A stretch of DNA of 13,744 nucleotides, from NCBI GenBank assembly GCA_036489445.1, contig DASXFV010000069.1:1-13744 (forward strand). Reading direction: 5' to 3'. Of this stretch, positions 13,639 through 13,744 are shown piece after piece. The translations under genes were made by a program, and so were the position numbers. Within the stretch, counting starts at the first letter, position 1. Each line of letters opens with the position of its first letter. This DNA is from DAIDKA01 sp036489445. Lineage in GTDB: Bacteria; Pseudomonadota; Gammaproteobacteria; Steroidobacterales; Steroidobacteraceae. The notes under the pieces are model-generated. The model ran no database searches. It was not told the DNA's origin and worked only from the letters and a program-made list of their open reading frames with translations.

Positions 13639-13744
13639 GCGACACCGGTGGCGATGCCGGCAAAATCAGCCACGGCAGCTACCGTGCGCCGCGCCGCGCC
13701 GGAGTCGATGGCCGCGCTCGCCGCTGCGATGCCTTCGCGCGGCG
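13635..13744 (-). CDS. trpD: Anthranilate phosphoribosyltransferase, C-terminal end (partial)
   Basis: The last 35 codons of a minus-strand gene that enters from beyond the right edge. The residues read REGIAAASAAIDSGAARRTV followed by AAVADFAGIATGVA and a TGA. The pattern L.(E/D)GI..A..AI.SG.A...(L/V)..(L/F) is the usual C-terminal helix of TrpD, the enzyme that joins anthranilate to PRPP. Position directly upstream of trpC, with an ATGA overlap, supports the call. The active site lies outside the window, so function rests on this tail and the operon context. Confidence 0.85.
   Translation of the reverse strand, partial: PREGIAAASAAIDSGAARRTVAAVADFAGIATGVA

Noticed and set aside
1..13744. 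CRISPR arrays, tRNAs, insertion sequences, integrases, attachment repeats
   Set aside because: No regularly spaced repeats, no tRNA-like clover sequences, no transposase or integrase motifs, and no obvious direct repeats flanking any gene.

Overview
This GC-rich window looks like an ordinary chromosomal segment of a gammaproteobacterium. The evidence is a ubiE–ubiJ–ubiB ubiquinone gene set, a small ribosomal protein of the THX type, a DUF971 gene beside ubiE, and a compact trpDCFBA operon. Gene style (dense, short leaders, many 4-nt stop/start overlaps) suggests the Xanthomonadales/Nevskiales/Steroidobacter side of the class, but that is inference. I see no tRNA, rRNA, CRISPR, insertion sequence, prophage or integrase.

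Layout, left to right. Positions 31-702 (minus) encode an HNH endonuclease, divergent from a PurN-type formyltransferase (806-1429, plus). The 3' end of purN overlaps, tail to tail, a 39-residue ribosomal protein THX gene (1419-1538, minus). Next come a membrane-anchored GGDEF/EAL protein with a degenerate GGDEF and an intact EAL (1639-3108) and a DUF971 protein (3121-3483). A 207-bp gap follows that holds a leftward-facing intrinsic terminator and GC-rich hairpins. ubiE is at 3691-4437. A minus-strand pair (4477-6255), a NamZ/DUF1343-family protein plus a DOMON-like protein, separates ubiE from ubiJ-ubiB (6336-8572). A MATE exporter (8639-10051) ends 6 bp from the end of trpA. The remainder is the minus-strand trp operon in transcription order trpD (partial), trpC, trpF, trpB, trpA, joined by 4-nt overlaps or a 1-nt gap.

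Functional groups. UbiE is a C-methyltransferase of ubiquinone/menaquinone synthesis, UbiJ is the lipid-binding SCP2 factor of the Ubi complex, and UbiB is the membrane-bound atypical kinase/ATPase. The trp genes cover every step from anthranilate to tryptophan. The NamZ-like/DOMON pair probably acts on cell-wall sugars. The GGDEF/EAL protein probably degrades cyclic di-GMP.

I did not find a clearly new multi-gene system. The observations most worth checking are the orphan leftward terminator with a possible small RNA between DUF971 and ubiE, the split ubi cluster, the cytosolic NamZ-like/DOMON pair, the PurN and TrpF variants with changed key residues, and the small thx gene overlapping purN.
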